Source of the DNA: Myxococcus xanthus
Lineage (GTDB): Bacteria; Myxococcota; Myxococcia; Myxococcales; Myxococcaceae
NCBI RefSeq assembly: GCF_013116825.1
Contig: NZ_JABFNS010000005.1
Location: forward strand, 1-64,000
Length of the DNA: 64,000 bases
Reading direction: 5' to 3'
Positions 23,177 to 33,636 of the stretch are shown piece by piece (the stretch's first letter is position 1; every line of letters starts with the position of its first letter). The notes under the pieces were generated by a model. It saw nothing but the letters and a program-made list of their open reading frames with translations, was not told the origin of the DNA and ran no database searches. A program made the position numbers and the translations under genes.

Positions 23177-24472
23177 TCAGGCCGGCCGCTCGAAGGACAT
23201 CACGGCCTCGACGTGATGCGTCTGAGGGAACATGTCGACCACCTGGAGGGCCAGAGGCTTGTAGCCCGCGGCAACCAGGCCCGCGGCGTCCCGAGCCAGG
23301 GATGCTGGATCGCACGCCACGTACACCACGCGGCGCACGCCCAAGGCGGTCATCCACTTCGCCAGGCCCGGGGCTCCCGCGCGCGGCGGGTCCGCGAGGC
23401 ACACGTCGAAGCGGCGCTGCTCGGCCACCAGCCCGTCGCACACCTTGCGGGCGTCGCCCTGGATGAAGCGCACATTCGTCACCCCACCCTCACGAGCGCT
23501 CCGCTGGGCCAGCTCGACGCCCACGGGGGAGGACTCCACGCCCAGCACGGACGCGGCGGTTCCGGCCAGGGGGAAGGTGAAGTTGCCGTTGCCCGAATAC
23601 AGCTCCAGCACGGTGTCGGACTCGCGGGCCCCCAGCTCGTACACGGCCGAGGTCACCAGCCCCACGTTGGCCTCGGCATGGGCCTGAGCGAAGGCATCCG
23701 GCCGCAGGTACAAGGGGACTTCCGGACGCAGCGGTGAGTAGGAGCGCAGCGCCGGCTTGCCAAGAAGCCGAGCCGAGCCTTCCTTCGGCGTCAGCACCGC
23801 GCCCTCCAGCCGCAGGGCGCGCACGGCCGCCTCGGCGGCTTCCAGGTGACGTGCCGTCACCGGGCCGCTGAGATTCACCGCGAACGCGGCCTTGTCCCCT
23901 TCCGCCAGCAGCAGCACTTCCTCGGCGTCCTTCGCCAGGGGCTTGAGCAGCGGGGCCAGCTTGCCGGGAAGCGCCGTGAGCACGGGCGTGAGCGCACCGC
24001 AGACTTCCACCGGCACGCGTTCGTGGCTGCGTCGGCCGAAGTACCCCAGCGCGCCCTTGCCCGCAGGATGCAGCACCGCGCGGCGCCGGTAGCCCCAGTC
24101 GCGAGGGGCCACCAGCAGCGGACGCACGGTGAAGCTGTCCCGAGCCAGGTGCCCCAGGTGCTCCAGGGTGGAGAGGACAATCTCCTGCTTCGCGCTGCGC
24201 TGAGCGGGCTCGGCGAGCCCCAGCCAGTCACAGCCGCCGCAGTCGGACGCGTACACGCAGGGCGCGTCACGCCGGTCCGGGCCTGGCGACACCACCTGTC
24301 GCAGGATGCCGCGCAGCACACGGCCTTGCGTCTCCAGGTGGACGCGCACGGTGTCGCCCGGGAAGGTCCCCGGGATGAAGACGGTGCGCCCCTGCCAGGA
24401 GGCCACGCCTTCGCCGAGCTGGCCGAGGCGTTCGATGGTCAGTTCAATGGGAAGTTCGGGTAGCGGCAGCAT
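23177..24472 (-). CDS. Class I SAM-dependent RNA m5U methyltransferase, RlmD/TrmA family
   Basis: The protein has 431 residues. An N-terminal TRAM domain (ELTIERLGQLGEGVASWQG) is followed by a 4Fe-4S site with Cys72, Cys78 and Cys81 (CVYASDCGGC) and Cys158, as in RlmD/RumA. The SAM site is LELYSGNGNFTFPLA, followed by DPPRAGAPG. The catalytic nucleophile is Cys387 in YVACDPASLARD, with the general base Glu422 in HHVEAV. The family makes 5-methyluridine in 23S rRNA (U1939 for RlmD, U747 for RlmC) or tRNA; the presence of TRAM and the Fe-S site favours RlmD-like function, but the exact target is not certain. It starts 7 bp after the PilZ gene, in one operon. Confidence 0.9.
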   Translation of the reverse strand: MLPLPELPIELTIERLGQLGEGVASWQGRTVFIPGTFPGDTVRVHLETQGRVLRGILRQVVSPGPDRRDAPCVYASDCGGCDWLGLAEPAQRSAKQEIVLSTLEHLGHLARDSFTVRPLLVAPRDWGYRRRAVLHPAGKGALGYFGRRSHERVPVEVCGALTPVLTALPGKLAPLLKPLAKDAEEVLLLAEGDKAAFAVNLSGPVTARHLEAAEAAVRALRLEGAVLTPKEGSARLLGKPALRSYSPLRPEVPLYLRPDAFAQAHAEANVGLVTSAVYELGARESDTVLELYSGNGNFTFPLAGTAASVLGVESSPVGVELAQRSAREGGVTNVRFIQGDARKVCDGLVAEQRRFDVCLADPPRAGAPGLAKWMTALGVRRVVYVACDPASLARDAAGLVAAGYKPLALQVVDMFPQTHHVEAVMSFERPA

Positions 24473-24479
24473 TCAGGCG

Positions 24480-24848
24480 CTATTCGGGCGGGAGCTCCGA
24501 GCGCAGGCGCTCCACGAACTCCGCGATACGCGTTCGCTTGTCTTCATCAACGTCCAGGAACTCCACCGCCATCCCTGGGGACTGGGGCGCGGGCACGCCC
24601 ACGGCATTGGTGCGCGTCACCCGCCCCTTCAGCTCCACGGGGAAGTGCGCGCCGGGCAGCGTCACCAACAGCCGCACCACCGTGTCCACGGCCAACGGCT
24701 TGTCGGTGTTGATGTAGAGGCCCCCCTTCGACAGGTTCACCGCCCAGTCGGTGACGAAGCCAGAGACGCTGCGGTAGGCCACCGGCAGCTCGTACTCGAG
24801 ACGGGGCGCGCGGGGATGAGGGGTCGAGGTGTTGGGACTGTCTGCCAT
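24480..24848 (-). CDS. PilZ-domain protein
   Basis: The protein has 122 residues. The ATG at 24848 is preferred over an upstream TTG because GGAG lies about 10 nt before it. One PilZ domain fills the protein: the segment NLSKGGLYI is the conserved (D/N)xSxxG motif, and the beta-barrel continues to GMAVEFLDVDED. The usual RxxxR arginine motif for cyclic-di-GMP is not clear at the N-terminus (PRLEYELPVAYR), so nucleotide binding is doubtful. The protein resembles the short PilZ paralogues that are abundant in myxobacteria, many without a known ligand. It is co-transcribed with the methyltransferase gene 7 bp downstream. Confidence 0.88.
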   Translation of the reverse strand: MADSPNTSTPHPRAPRLEYELPVAYRSVSGFVTDWAVNLSKGGLYINTDKPLAVDTVVRLLVTLPGAHFPVELKGRVTRTNAVGVPAPQSPGMAVEFLDVDEDKRTRIAEFVERLRSELPPE

Positions 24849-24910
24849 GGGATGCGCTCCGCCGCGGGGTTCGTACAACGCCCGCGGCGGTGCACCTTAT
24901 CCCCACACGC

Positions 24911-25567
24911 TCAGACTTTCATCTCACGGACGTCGGGGGCCACCGTCAGCTTCGGCTCGGTGAGCTTCTGCACCTGCTCCACCGTCACTCCGGGTGCCAC
25001 CTCGCGCAGGATGAGCCCCTGCGGCGTCACGTCGATGTACGCGTGGTCCGTGACGATGTGGTGGATGCACTTGAGGCCCGTCAGCGGCAACGAGCACTTC
25101 TTGAGGATCTTGGGCTTGCCGTCCTTGTTGGCGTGCTCCATGGCCACGAAGATGCGCTGGGCACCGACGGCCAGGTCCATGGCGCCGCCCATCCCCTTGA
25201 TCATCTTTCCGGGGATCATCCAGTTGGCCAGGTCGCCCTCTTCGCTGACCTCCATGGCGCCCAGCACGGCCATGTCGATGTGGCCGCCGCGGATCATCCC
25301 GAACGAGAGGGCCGAGTCGAAGAACGCGGCGCCGGGCACCGCCGTCACCGTCTCCTTCCCGGCGTTGATGAGGTCCGGATCCTCCTGGCCTTCCACGGGC
25401 CAGGGGCCGATGCCCAGCAGGCCGTTCTCCGACTGGAGCACGATGTCCATGCCCGGCGGGATGTAGTTGGCCACCAGGGTGGGCATGCCGATACCCAGGT
25501 TGACGTAGAAGCCGTCCTGCAGCTCCTGGGCGATGCGCTGTGCAATCTGTTCACGAGTCAGTGGCAT
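24911..25567 (-). CDS. scoB: 3-oxoacid CoA-transferase subunit B
   Basis: The protein has 218 residues, normal for the beta subunit. The ATG at 25567 follows subunit A by 11 bp; the longer frame is a shadow. The catalytic glutamate is Glu47 in [11 protein letters not shown], the residue that forms the glutamyl-CoA intermediate. The glycine-rich [15 protein letters not shown] and [15 protein letters not shown] segments are family signatures. With subunit A it moves CoA between an acyl-CoA such as succinyl-CoA and a 3-oxo acid such as acetoacetate. Donor specificity cannot be read from sequence alone; AtoDA-type acetate CoA-transferase is the main alternative. Confidence 0.93.
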   Translation of the reverse strand: MPLTREQIAQRIAQELQDGFYVNLGIGMPTLVANYIPPGMDIVLQSENGLLGIGPWPVEGQEDPDLINAGKETVTAVPGAAFFDSALSFGMIRGGHIDMAVLGAMEVSEEGDLANWMIPGKMIKGMGGAMDLAVGAQRIFVAMEHANKDGKPKILKKCSLPLTGLKCIHHIVTDHAYIDVTPQGLILREVAPGVTVEQVQKLTEPKLTVAPDVREMKV

Positions 25568-25578
25568 GGCTGGGCTCC

Positions 25579-26277
25579 TCAGGCCGACTTGCGGACGGTG
25601 CGCCGCTCGATCCACTTCTGGAGGTTCTTCGCCTGGACGATGCGCTTCACGAAGATGCTCGGGATGTGCACCAGGTCCGGGTCCAGTTCGCCGGGCTCCA
25701 CGATGTGCTCCGCCTCGACGATGGTGACCTTGGCCGCCATGCACATCATCGGGGAGAAGTTCCGCGCCGTCTTGCGGAACACCAGGTTGCCCCAGCGGTC
25801 CGCCTTCCACGCGCGGACAATGGCGAAGTCCGCCTTCAGCGGCGTCTCCAGCACGTGCAGCCGCCCGTCGATGACGCGCGTCTCCTTCCCTTCGGCCACC
25901 TGGGTGCCGGCGCCCGTCGGGGTGAAGAAGCCGCCAATGCCGCAGCCGCCCGCGCGGATGCGCTCGGCCAGGGTGCCCTGCGGGTTCAGCTCCACCTCCA
26001 GCTCACCGGAGAGGAACTGCCGCTCGAACTCCTTGTTCTCTCCCACGTAGCTGGACACCATCTTCTTCACCTGCTTGTTCTGAAGCAGGATGCCGAGCCC
26101 CAGCTCGGTGGTGCCGCAGTTGTTGGAGATGATGGTGAGGTTCTTCACGTTCTTCCGGTGAAGTGCCTCGATGAGATTCTCCGGGTTGCCGCACAGCCCG
26201 AAGCCGCCGCTCATGAGCGTGCAGCCATCCGGGATGTCGGCGACCGCCTCGTCCGCGTTCGCGTAGACCTTGTTCAT
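25579..26277 (-). CDS. scoA: 3-oxoacid CoA-transferase subunit A
   Basis: The protein has 232 residues. The CoA-transferase family I signature is present at the N-terminus ([20 protein letters not shown]), and the oxyanion/CoA-binding region reads [11 protein letters not shown]. The C-terminal half has [20 protein letters not shown], typical of the SCOT alpha subunit. Subunits A and B lie 11 bp apart, so they are co-transcribed and assemble as an A2B2 tetramer in the cytosol. The neighbouring thiolase gene, 81 bp upstream on the same strand, would cleave the acetoacetyl-CoA product, so the three genes form a ketone-body or acetoacetate utilisation unit. Confidence 0.93.
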   Translation of the reverse strand: MNKVYANADEAVADIPDGCTLMSGGFGLCGNPENLIEALHRKNVKNLTIISNNCGTTELGLGILLQNKQVKKMVSSYVGENKEFERQFLSGELEVELNPQGTLAERIRAGGCGIGGFFTPTGAGTQVAEGKETRVIDGRLHVLETPLKADFAIVRAWKADRWGNLVFRKTARNFSPMMCMAAKVTIVEAEHIVEPGELDPDLVHIPSIFVKRIVQAKNLQKWIERRTVRKSA

Positions 26278-26358
26278 CCGCCCTCCCGCATGTGCGAACG
26301 GGGTGACGGCCCTTGGCGGGCCCCTACCCCGTGCCCCTCCCCTATCGGGAGAGGAAGT

Positions 26359-27540
26359 TCAGCGCTCCACCATCAGCGCGATGCCCTCGCCGCCGCCGAT
26401 GCAGAGCGACGCGACGCCACGCTTCTTGTCCAGGTCCTGCATCGTCTGCAGCAGCGTCACCAGCACGCGCGCGCCGGACGCGCCAATCGGGTGACCCAGC
26501 GCCACCGCGCCGCCGCGCACGTTCACCTTCGACGCGTCCAGGCCGAGCAGCCGGTTGTTCGCGATGGACACCACCGCGAACGCCTCGTTGATCTCCCAGA
26601 GGTCCACGTCACCCGCGCTGATGCCCTGCTTCTTCAGCAGCTTGTTGATGGCGTCCGTGGGGGCGATGGTGAACTCCACCGGCTTGCGCGCCGCCTGGGC
26701 GTAGCCCGTGATGCGGCCCAGGATGGCGCGGCCCTCGGCCTTCGCGCGCTCCTCGCTCATCAGCACCAGCGCCGCGGCGCCGTCGTTGATGGAGGACGCG
26801 TTGGCGGCCGTCACCGTGCCGTCCTTCTTGAACACCGGCTTCAGGCCCGGAATCTTGTCCGGCTTCGCGTTGCGGGGACCCTCGTCGTCGGAGACGGTGA
26901 CGACGTCCTCCGGCTTCTTGCCCGGAATCTGGACCGGGACGATCTCCGCCTTGAACAGGCCTTCCTTCTGGGCCTGGATGGCGCGGCGCGTAGACTCCAG
27001 CGCGTACTCGTCCTGCTGCGAGCGGCTGATGTCCTGCGTCGTGGCGCACTCCTCGGCGCAGATGCCCATGTGGACGTTGCCGTACACGTCCCAGAGGCCG
27101 TCGAGGATCATCGCGTCCTTGAACTCCACGTTGCCCATGCGCGCGCCGCCACGCATCGTGTGGCTGATGTACGGCGCGTTGCTCATGGACTCCATGCCGC
27201 CCACGACGACGACGTCCGCTTCGCCCAGGGCAATGGCCTGCGCGCCCGCGCTGACGGCCTTGAGGCCGGAGCCACAGACCTTGTTGAGCGTGGTGGCGGG
27301 AACCGTCTCCGGTAGGCCGGCGAAGATGGCCGCCTGGCGAGCAGGCGCCTGGCCGACGCCCGCGGTGAGCACACAGCCCATGATGACTTCCTGAACGGCC
27401 TCGGGCTTCACGCCCGCGCGCTCCAGGGCCGCCTTGATCGCGATCGCGCCCAGCTGCGGGGCCGTCAGCTTGGCGAGCGCGCCCTGAAAGGCACCAATGG
27501 GGGTACGGGCCGCGCCCACGATGACGACGTCACGAGCCAT
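26359..27540 (-). CDS. Acetyl-CoA C-acetyltransferase (thiolase)
   Basis: The protein has 393 residues. The ATG at 27540 has a strong GAGGAGG ribosome site and gives the usual thiolase start (DVVIVGAARTPIGAFQG). The catalytic nucleophile is Cys89 (LNKVCGSG). The C-terminal catalytic pair is His350 (ALGHPIGASGAR) and Cys380 (ASLCIGGGEG). The length and motifs fit the biosynthetic/degradative thiolase II type that condenses or cleaves acetoacetyl-CoA. It probably works with the CoA-transferase genes directly downstream and with the hydroxyacyl-CoA dehydrogenase gene at 36.8-37.6 kb. atoB or phaA would be reasonable names, but the choice depends on physiology that is not visible here. Confidence 0.95.
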   Translation of the reverse strand: MARDVVIVGAARTPIGAFQGALAKLTAPQLGAIAIKAALERAGVKPEAVQEVIMGCVLTAGVGQAPARQAAIFAGLPETVPATTLNKVCGSGLKAVSAGAQAIALGEADVVVVGGMESMSNAPYISHTMRGGARMGNVEFKDAMILDGLWDVYGNVHMGICAEECATTQDISRSQQDEYALESTRRAIQAQKEGLFKAEIVPVQIPGKKPEDVVTVSDDEGPRNAKPDKIPGLKPVFKKDGTVTAANASSINDGAAALVLMSEERAKAEGRAILGRITGYAQAARKPVEFTIAPTDAINKLLKKQGISAGDVDLWEINEAFAVVSIANNRLLGLDASKVNVRGGAVALGHPIGASGARVLVTLLQTMQDLDKKRGVASLCIGGGEGIALMVER

Positions 27541-27677
27541 GAAACCTGCCTCCTCTTGAGGATGTGCGGATGCTCTTCGATAACAGTGTCGGGGGCCCTT
27601 ATCACCGGCCACTTCCCTGAGTTCAAGCATCCTTGCTCGTCACACGGACGTGAGCGTCCACTGTGCACGACGCAACG

Positions 27678-27717
27678 CGCCAGCCCTCGTAACCGCGCGA
27701 AGTGACGAGGGCTGGCG
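27678..27717 (-). terminator. 13-bp perfect inverted repeat between WD40 and thiolase genes
   Basis: The arms are 27678-27690 (CGCCAGCCCTCGT) and 27705-27717, perfectly complementary, with a 14-nt loop. It lies about 45 bp past the stop of the WD40 gene and about 140 bp before the thiolase start on the same strand, so it probably ends the WD40 transcript. No T-run follows. Confidence 0.6.
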
Positions 27718-27724
27718 GTGTGCT

Positions 27725-27754
27725 GGGCGGGCCCATGCCCGCCCGACCGGTCGG
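27725..27754 (-). terminator. Second GC-rich hairpin and palindrome just after the WD40 gene
   Basis: An 8-bp stem with a 4-nt loop (arms 27725-27732 and 27737-27744) abuts and overlaps a perfect 12-bp palindrome CCGACCGGTCGG (27743-27754), immediately after the WD40 stop. Together with the 13-bp repeat at 27678-27717 this makes a tandem terminator-like block. Confidence 0.5.
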
Positions 27755-27761
27755 ACGGTTC

Positions 27762-30266
27762 CTAGCGGGCGCGCCAGGTGACCAGCGCCATGTCCGCGCC
27801 ACCTGTGGTGAGGACCGCGCCGTCCCCGCGCCATGATGCGCCCAGGACCATGCTGTCGTGGGCCCCCATGACGCTGGGCAGAAGATAGCCGCGCTCATGT
27901 ACCTGCCAGTCGAAGACGAGCCGCTCCGCACCGCCACCTGAGAAGCGCGAGCCGTCCGGATGCCACGCCAGGGCCAGTTGCGTGGTCCACGTGGGGGTCT
28001 CCGCGATGACAGCCCCCGTCCCCACATCCAGGACGGACACCCCCAGCCGGTCGCTGCATGCCAACCGGGTTCCATCAGGACTGAGCGCCGCGGTGGTCAG
28101 GATTTCCGGGGCGGACTCCACGCGCTTGAGCACCCCGGAGCTGCGGTTCCAGACATCCCAGGCTGCGTGGGTGTAGACGATGATCAGCGACTGGCTGTCC
28201 GGCGTCCATCCCAGCTCCACGACGGGGCTGTCCGTCTCTGGGATGTTGAGTAGCTCCGTGCGCGAAGCGACGTCCCAGACCTGGACGCTGGTCATGCTTC
28301 CCGTGAGAAACAGTGTCGCGCCCGCGCTCGCCAGCGTGCGGCCGTCCGGACTCAGCGCGACGTGCGCCACCGTGGGTGGATGACCCTGCGCCCGTTGCAT
28401 CATCTGCAGCGGCGGCTGCGTCAGGCGGCCCTGCTCGACGTCCCAGAGGCAGATGCGTCCATCGTTTCCCCCCGACGCGAGCCGTGCGCCGCTCGCGTCC
28501 CATCCGAGCGCGCGGACCGTCTTGCCCTCGTGACCGTCCAAAGTCGCCAGCGCCTGGCCCGCGGCGCCCCAGAGCCGGACCTTTCCGTCGTCGCCCGCTG
28601 ACGCCAGCCGGTTCCCCGCCGGGCTCCACTTCGTGGCGTTGATCGCGGACGAATGGGCCACCAACTCGTGGCGCAGCAGCCGCGACTGCTGCGCGTCCAC
28701 GCTGAAGGTGGAGACCGACGCGGGCCTGCGGGCCACCGCGACGAACGAGTCGTGGACCGGGTGGAAGCGCACGGCGCTGAAGCCCAGGGCGTCCAACGGA
28801 TTGGGGGGCACCTCGGTGTTGTTTGCGACCACCCTCCCGGTGTTGACGTTCAGGACCGTCAGGGAGTGGACCAGGTCCACGATGACGAGCCAGTCCTGGG
28901 TTGGGCTCCAGTCCATGCGGGACGACACGCTCCACGGTCCAAACCAGGAGGCCTGGAGCTCGTGGGTTGCCGTCTCATACACCCGGACGTTCCGGTAGCT
29001 CCCCACGGCGTAGCGAGCGCCGTCCGGACTCCAGGAGAAGCTGTCGCCATGCCCCACCTCGTGGACCTGCACCCAGGGGTCCAGACTGTGGATTTCCACC
29101 TGCTCGCCCGCCATCTCCAACGCAACCCGCGCTCCATCCGGGCTCCAGTGGATTTTCCGGAGGGTGCGCGCCGTCCGCAACGGCGCCCGGCTCTCCGTCC
29201 CCGAGGACGCGGCCCAGAAGCGCACCTCCGCGCCGCCTGTCTCCGGGTGGCTGACGCTGGCCAGCTCATTTCCTCTCGCATACCAGGCCAGCCCCACCAC
29301 GGGCCCAGCGTGGGCGCTCCACGTCTGGTGGAACGCTCCCGTCGCCGGGTCGATCAAGGCCAGTCGCCCATCCGCGAGCCCCACCGCCAGGTCCTCGTCC
29401 CGCGGGCCCCAGGACACCGAACGGATGTCAGTGGAGTCCTGGTGGATGATGCGGGCAACCTGCCCAAGGCCCGCATTCCAGATGCGCAGGCCGCCGCGCG
29501 AGCCCCTTTGATCCAACACCGCGAGCAGCCGGCCATCGGGGCCCCACGACGCATCGCTGGGGTAGGAGGCGCCCGTCTGGCGCCACTCCACGGCCTGCTC
29601 CTCCCTTCGGGCGAACCCTGCCCCACAATGATAGTTGTGGTCGACCCGGACGACCTGGGACGCGCGCTCGGTGCCACAGCGCAGCAACCCCGTGAAGCGC
29701 CAGCCGGGCTGTGGCTCTACGGACAGAGTGACTTCGGCTCCGACCTCGAAGCGAGCGCTGCAGGTGGACGTGCAGTCGATGCCGCTCGGCGTGCTCGTCA
29801 CACGCCCGTGGCCAAAGACCTCCACCGTGAGCTCCCGCTTCCCGTCATCCAGCGGTGGCGCCGGGTGCACTTCGAAGAGCGCGTATTCGGACCACGCCCC
29901 CAACTGTCCGTGGGTATCGACCGCGCGGCAGCGGGCCGAAAACTGCCCCTTCGTCTGGAAGACGGGAGCCACATCACCGGCGGTGCCGCTGGGAACACGT
30001 TCGGACAGGCTGACTTCCGCCTTCGCGCGCCCCCAGTCGAACGCATAGGTCAGCGCGTCACCGTCCGGATCCTCCGCGATGCACCGGAAGCCTCCCGGCA
30101 ATCCCGCCGTGAGCCCTACGACGGGGGCCTCGATGCGTGCCTGGCCCGGAGGGCGGGACACAGGGGGATTCGGGCTGCTTCCATCCGAACAAGCAAACAC
30201 CGCACTCAGCACGAGTGCGCAGGCCACCCCGGAGCAATGGCCCCAGGCAACAGAACGAACAAACAT
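27762..30266 (-). CDS. WD40-repeat lipoprotein with N-terminal Ig/PKD-like domain
   Basis: The protein has 834 residues. The N-terminus is a lipoprotein signal (hydrophobic LVLSAVFAC, lipidated Cys near residue 26). Next is a PKD/Ig-like domain (DPDGDALTYAFDWGRA), then a short Cys-containing domain of the LTVEVFGHGRVTS type. The rest, from about 220, is a beta-propeller region with many WD40 blades, the clearest being LASAGDDGKVRLWG and LASGGNDGRICLWDVE with GH dipeptides before them (LDGHEGKTV). There are enough blades for two propellers. Such proteins act as scaffolds; nothing shows a partner. It is bounded by terminator-like hairpins on both sides, so it is probably monocistronic. Confidence 0.85.
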   Translation of the reverse strand: MFVRSVAWGHCSGVACALVLSAVFACSDGSSPNPPVSRPPGQARIEAPVVGLTAGLPGGFRCIAEDPDGDALTYAFDWGRAKAEVSLSERVPSGTAGDVAPVFQTKGQFSARCRAVDTHGQLGAWSEYALFEVHPAPPLDDGKRELTVEVFGHGRVTSTPSGIDCTSTCSARFEVGAEVTLSVEPQPGWRFTGLLRCGTERASQVVRVDHNYHCGAGFARREEQAVEWRQTGASYPSDASWGPDGRLLAVLDQRGSRGGLRIWNAGLGQVARIIHQDSTDIRSVSWGPRDEDLAVGLADGRLALIDPATGAFHQTWSAHAGPVVGLAWYARGNELASVSHPETGGAEVRFWAASSGTESRAPLRTARTLRKIHWSPDGARVALEMAGEQVEIHSLDPWVQVHEVGHGDSFSWSPDGARYAVGSYRNVRVYETATHELQASWFGPWSVSSRMDWSPTQDWLVIVDLVHSLTVLNVNTGRVVANNTEVPPNPLDALGFSAVRFHPVHDSFVAVARRPASVSTFSVDAQQSRLLRHELVAHSSAINATKWSPAGNRLASAGDDGKVRLWGAAGQALATLDGHEGKTVRALGWDASGARLASGGNDGRICLWDVEQGRLTQPPLQMMQRAQGHPPTVAHVALSPDGRTLASAGATLFLTGSMTSVQVWDVASRTELLNIPETDSPVVELGWTPDSQSLIIVYTHAAWDVWNRSSGVLKRVESAPEILTTAALSPDGTRLACSDRLGVSVLDVGTGAVIAETPTWTTQLALAWHPDGSRFSGGGAERLVFDWQVHERGYLLPSVMGAHDSMVLGASWRGDGAVLTTGGADMALVTWRAR

Positions 30267-30330
30267 GGATTGTCCCCCGCGCGCTCGGCCCCGTAGCGCG
30301 TGGTACCTCCATAGCAGGCCCCGCCCCGAA

Positions 30331-30376
30331 ACGGCAACGGCCGGGCCCCCTCTCGGGAACCCGGCCGTCTCGCCGT
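30331..30376 (-). terminator. rpsA terminator stem-loop
   Basis: A perfect 9-bp stem (30337-30345 ACGGCCGGG with 30360-30368) is enclosed by a second 5-bp pairing (30331-30335 with 30372-30376). It lies about 20 bp downstream of the rpsA stop on the minus strand, before the WD40 gene, as expected for the end of the rpsA transcript. Confidence 0.65.
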
Positions 30377-30397
30377 GCTGGCGCGTGCGGCTGAAGA

Positions 30398-32110
<1,713 letters not shown>

Positions 32111-32238
32111 GAAATGGAAGTCCTTTGAAACCGGTACAACTGCCCCCTGATGGTGGTTTTTCCGTCGCGGCCTGCGGGGAGCAGCGGGCAGTGACGTTCG
32201 TCCTCCTCATTGAGGACTTGATTTGATGGAAGCCGCGC

Positions 32239-32268
32239 ACCCTAGACACCGGTGATTCCGGTAGTCAA
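32239..32268 (-). promoter_or_regulatory. Sigma-70-type promoter for rpsA with a palindrome in the spacer
   Basis: Read on the minus strand: -35 TTGACT (32268-32263), 18-bp spacer, -10 TAGGGT (32244-32239). The spacer contains a perfect 5-bp inverted repeat ACCGG/CCGGT (32248-32262), placed where a regulator would compete with RNA polymerase. Transcription would start near 32232, giving a leader of about 120 nt that includes a CCTCAATGAGG hairpin. Confidence 0.5.
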
Positions 32269-32410
32269 GCGAGCTCGTGCCCCCTGTGCTGTTGGGTGGA
32301 TGTCCTACCCCGGAGCTGTCAATGGCTCCTAGTTAAGAACGCCTGCCCTGTCGCGCAGCCCCGTTCCGCAGGATGCCTGCCCCCAGGCTGGTGTCCGAAC
32401 GAGCGGCCAA

Positions 32411-32482
32411 GGCCCTGAAATTCCAGGGCCAACTCCGGGCCGCGCTCAACCGCCGACGGCCCCGGATGTCTTCCCGGCCGTC
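32411..32482 (-). terminator. Two hairpins at the end of the acyl-CoA dehydrogenase gene
   Basis: The first stem (32455-32461 GACGGCC with 32476-32482, 14-nt loop) overlaps the stop codon of the acyl-CoA dehydrogenase gene. The second is a 7-bp stem with a 6-nt loop (32411-32417 GGCCCTG with 32424-32430). They end the long fatty-acid gene string before the rpsA promoter. Confidence 0.5.
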
Positions 32483-33626
32483 AGCCCTGGAGCTTGAAGC
32501 TCTCGCGGGCGATCACCATCCGCTGCACCTCGCTGGTGCCTTCGTAGATGGTCTGCACGCGGGCGTCGCGGAAGAACCGCTCCACCGGGAACTCGTCGAT
32601 GTAGCCGTAGCCGCCGTGGAGCTGCACGGCCTTGTCAGCCACCTTGTTGCTCATCTCGCTGGCGAAGAGCTTCGCCATGGAGGCCTCGCGGGAGAACGGC
32701 TGGCCCTTCTCCTTCATCGACGCCGCGCGCAGCGTCAGCAGCTCCGCCGCCTCCAACTGCGTCTGCATGTCCGCGAGCATGAAGCGCGGGCCCTGGAACT
32801 CGCCAATGGGCTGGCCGAACGCCTGGCGGTCCTTCACGTAGGCCACGGTCGCCTCGAGCGCCGCGCGCCCCACGCCACAGGCCTGCGCCGCGATGCCAAT
32901 GCGCCCACCGTCCAGCGCCACCATGGCCAGCTTGAAGCCCTGCCCTTCGGCGCCCAGCAGGTTCTCCGCCGGAACCTCGCAGTCCTCGAACGTGAGCGAC
33001 ACCGTGTTCGAGGAGCGCAGGCCCATCTTGTCCTCGTGCTTGCCGATGATGAGCCCCTTCGTCCCGCCTTCGACGATGAAGCACGACAGGCCCTTGTTGC
33101 CGGCGGGGGACGTGCGCGCCCACACCACCATCACCCCCGCGTGCGCGCCGGAGGTGATCCACTGCTTGCTGCCGTTGAGGACCCACACGTCCCCGCGCCG
33201 CACCGCGGTGGTGCGCAGCGCGCCGGGGTCGGAGCCCGCATGGGGCTCGGACAGCGCGAACGAGCCCGCGATGGCCTCACCGGACGCCAGCCGCGTCACG
33301 TACTTCTCGCGCTGCGCGTCGGTGCCGAACGCGTTGATGAGCTCGCCGCACATGTTGGTGACGGCCATGGCCACCGACGTAGACGCGTCGGCCGCGGCCA
33401 TCTCCATCATCGCCAGCGCATAGGCCACCACGCCGGCCTCCGAACCGCCATAGCGCGCCGGGAGGTTCACCCCCAGCAGCCCCATCTCGCCCAGCTGCCG
33501 GAAGAGGTCCGTGGGAAAGCGCTCTTCGCGGTCCAGTGTCCGGGCCAGGGGGGCCACGCGCTCGCGAGCGAACTTGCGCGCGGTGTCGCGGATGAGGGTC
33601 TGCGTCTCGGTGAGCTCGAGGTTCAC
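32481..33626 (-). CDS. Acyl-CoA dehydrogenase (short-chain type), second copy
   Basis: The protein has 381 residues. The GTG at 33626 (after AGGAC) gives the conserved start NLELTETQTLIRDTARKFA and lies 10 bp after the upstream stop; the extra 21 upstream codons are Ser/Arg-rich and rejected. FAD-binding motifs are present (AGSFALSEPHAGSD; WITSGAHAGVMVVWART). The catalytic base is Glu362 in IYEGTSEVQR. The sequence pattern fits the butyryl/short-branched-chain acyl-CoA dehydrogenase group. The enzyme makes the trans-2-enoyl-CoA and passes electrons to an electron-transfer flavoprotein; no etf genes are in the window. It is homologous to the gene at 34095-35237 (duplicate functions or different chain lengths). 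Confidence 0.94.
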   Translation of the reverse strand: MNLELTETQTLIRDTARKFARERVAPLARTLDREERFPTDLFRQLGEMGLLGVNLPARYGGSEAGVVAYALAMMEMAAADASTSVAMAVTNMCGELINAFGTDAQREKYVTRLASGEAIAGSFALSEPHAGSDPGALRTTAVRRGDVWVLNGSKQWITSGAHAGVMVVWARTSPAGNKGLSCFIVEGGTKGLIIGKHEDKMGLRSSNTVSLTFEDCEVPAENLLGAEGQGFKLAMVALDGGRIGIAAQACGVGRAALEATVAYVKDRQAFGQPIGEFQGPRFMLADMQTQLEAAELLTLRAASMKEKGQPFSREASMAKLFASEMSNKVADKAVQLHGGYGYIDEFPVERFFRDARVQTIYEGTSEVQRMVIARESFKLQG

Positions 33627-33636
33627 GGCGGTTGTC

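Noticed and set aside
26278-26358. Small CTCCC/GGGAG hairpin between scoA and thiolase genes
   Set aside because: Only 5 bp of stem and no T-run; too weak to call a terminator, and the genes probably belong together.
28653-30296. 547-codon plus-strand open frame opposite the WD40 gene
   Set aside because: No signal, no repeats and no ribosome site; the WD40 reading on the other strand is unmistakable.
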